A DNA stretch of 43,833 bases from Ideonella alba (GTDB taxonomy: Bacteria; Pseudomonadota; Gammaproteobacteria; Burkholderiales; Burkholderiaceae_C), in the NCBI RefSeq assembly GCF_018069875.1, contig NZ_JAGQDF010000022.1:1-43833 (forward strand). Direction: 5' to 3'. Each line of letters begins with the position of its first letter. Position 1 is the first letter of the stretch. A model generated the notes under the pieces. That model ran no database searches. It saw only the letters and a program-made list of their open reading frames with translations, and had not been told where the DNA came from. The translations under genes and the position numbers were made by a program. Below, in pieces: positions 43,828-43,833 of the stretch.

Positions 43828-43833
43828 TGCGTC

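Overview
This window is high-GC chromosomal DNA of a facultatively denitrifying, nitrogen-fixing betaproteobacterium, most likely Burkholderiales of the Rubrivivax/Leptothrix/Ideonella/Azohydromonas kind. The lineage is inferred from the mix of nif, nap and nor genes, the gene orders and the protein sequences; no rRNA or other lineage marker is present.

Layout. (1) 1-6.8 kb: FeMo-cofactor genes nifE, nifN, nifX, a DUF269 gene, a DUF683 gene, fdxB and nifQ on the + strand. A chemoreceptor gene on the - strand sits between nifE and nifN, and both nifE and nifN have their own -24/-12 (sigma-54) promoter. (2) 6.8-13.4 kb: an accessory stretch with an HxlR regulator/quinone-reductase pair, an S41-type peptidase and a beta-lactamase-fold serine hydrolase. 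Four copies of a short (65-74 aa) one-helix protein gene are scattered through it, each with the same promoter block upstream and the same kind of hairpin downstream. (3) 13.4-18 kb: a gluconokinase/TRAP-transporter operon (gntK-dctQ-dctM-dctP) divergent from a LacI-family repressor gene, with two copies of a palindromic operator between them. (4) 18-19.2 kb: an AlkD-like repair protein and a YceI protein. (5) 19.2-39.7 kb: a nitrogen-oxide respiration island. It holds nnrS-nsrR-ccoG, an HPP-CBS membrane protein, norC-norB-norQ-(FeS protein)-norD, a Dnr/Nnr regulator with napF, a trio of small genes of unknown role, napD-A-G-H-B-C and nirN. Five FNR/Dnr-type boxes lie at promoter-like distances upstream of norC, dnr, napA, napD and nirN. 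(6) 39.76-43.8 kb: an integron cassette array of seven cassettes with attC sites. One cassette is present twice as an exact copy of about 580 bp. The array begins with an attI-like junction and a - strand sigma-70 promoter overlapped by a perfect LexA-type palindrome, the arrangement known for integrase-gene promoters. No integrase gene follows it: the promoter points directly at nirN.

How the genes work together. The nif block builds FeMo-co (NifEN scaffold, NifX carrier, NifQ molybdenum donor, FdxB electron carrier). Nap reduces nitrate to nitrite in the periplasm, NorCB reduces NO to N2O, and Dnr and NsrR probably sense NO. NirN belongs to heme d1 synthesis and implies a cd1 nitrite reductase outside the window. 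The most unusual elements are the integrase-less integron with its orphan SOS-type promoter aimed at a denitrification gene, and the four-copy microprotein transcription unit.
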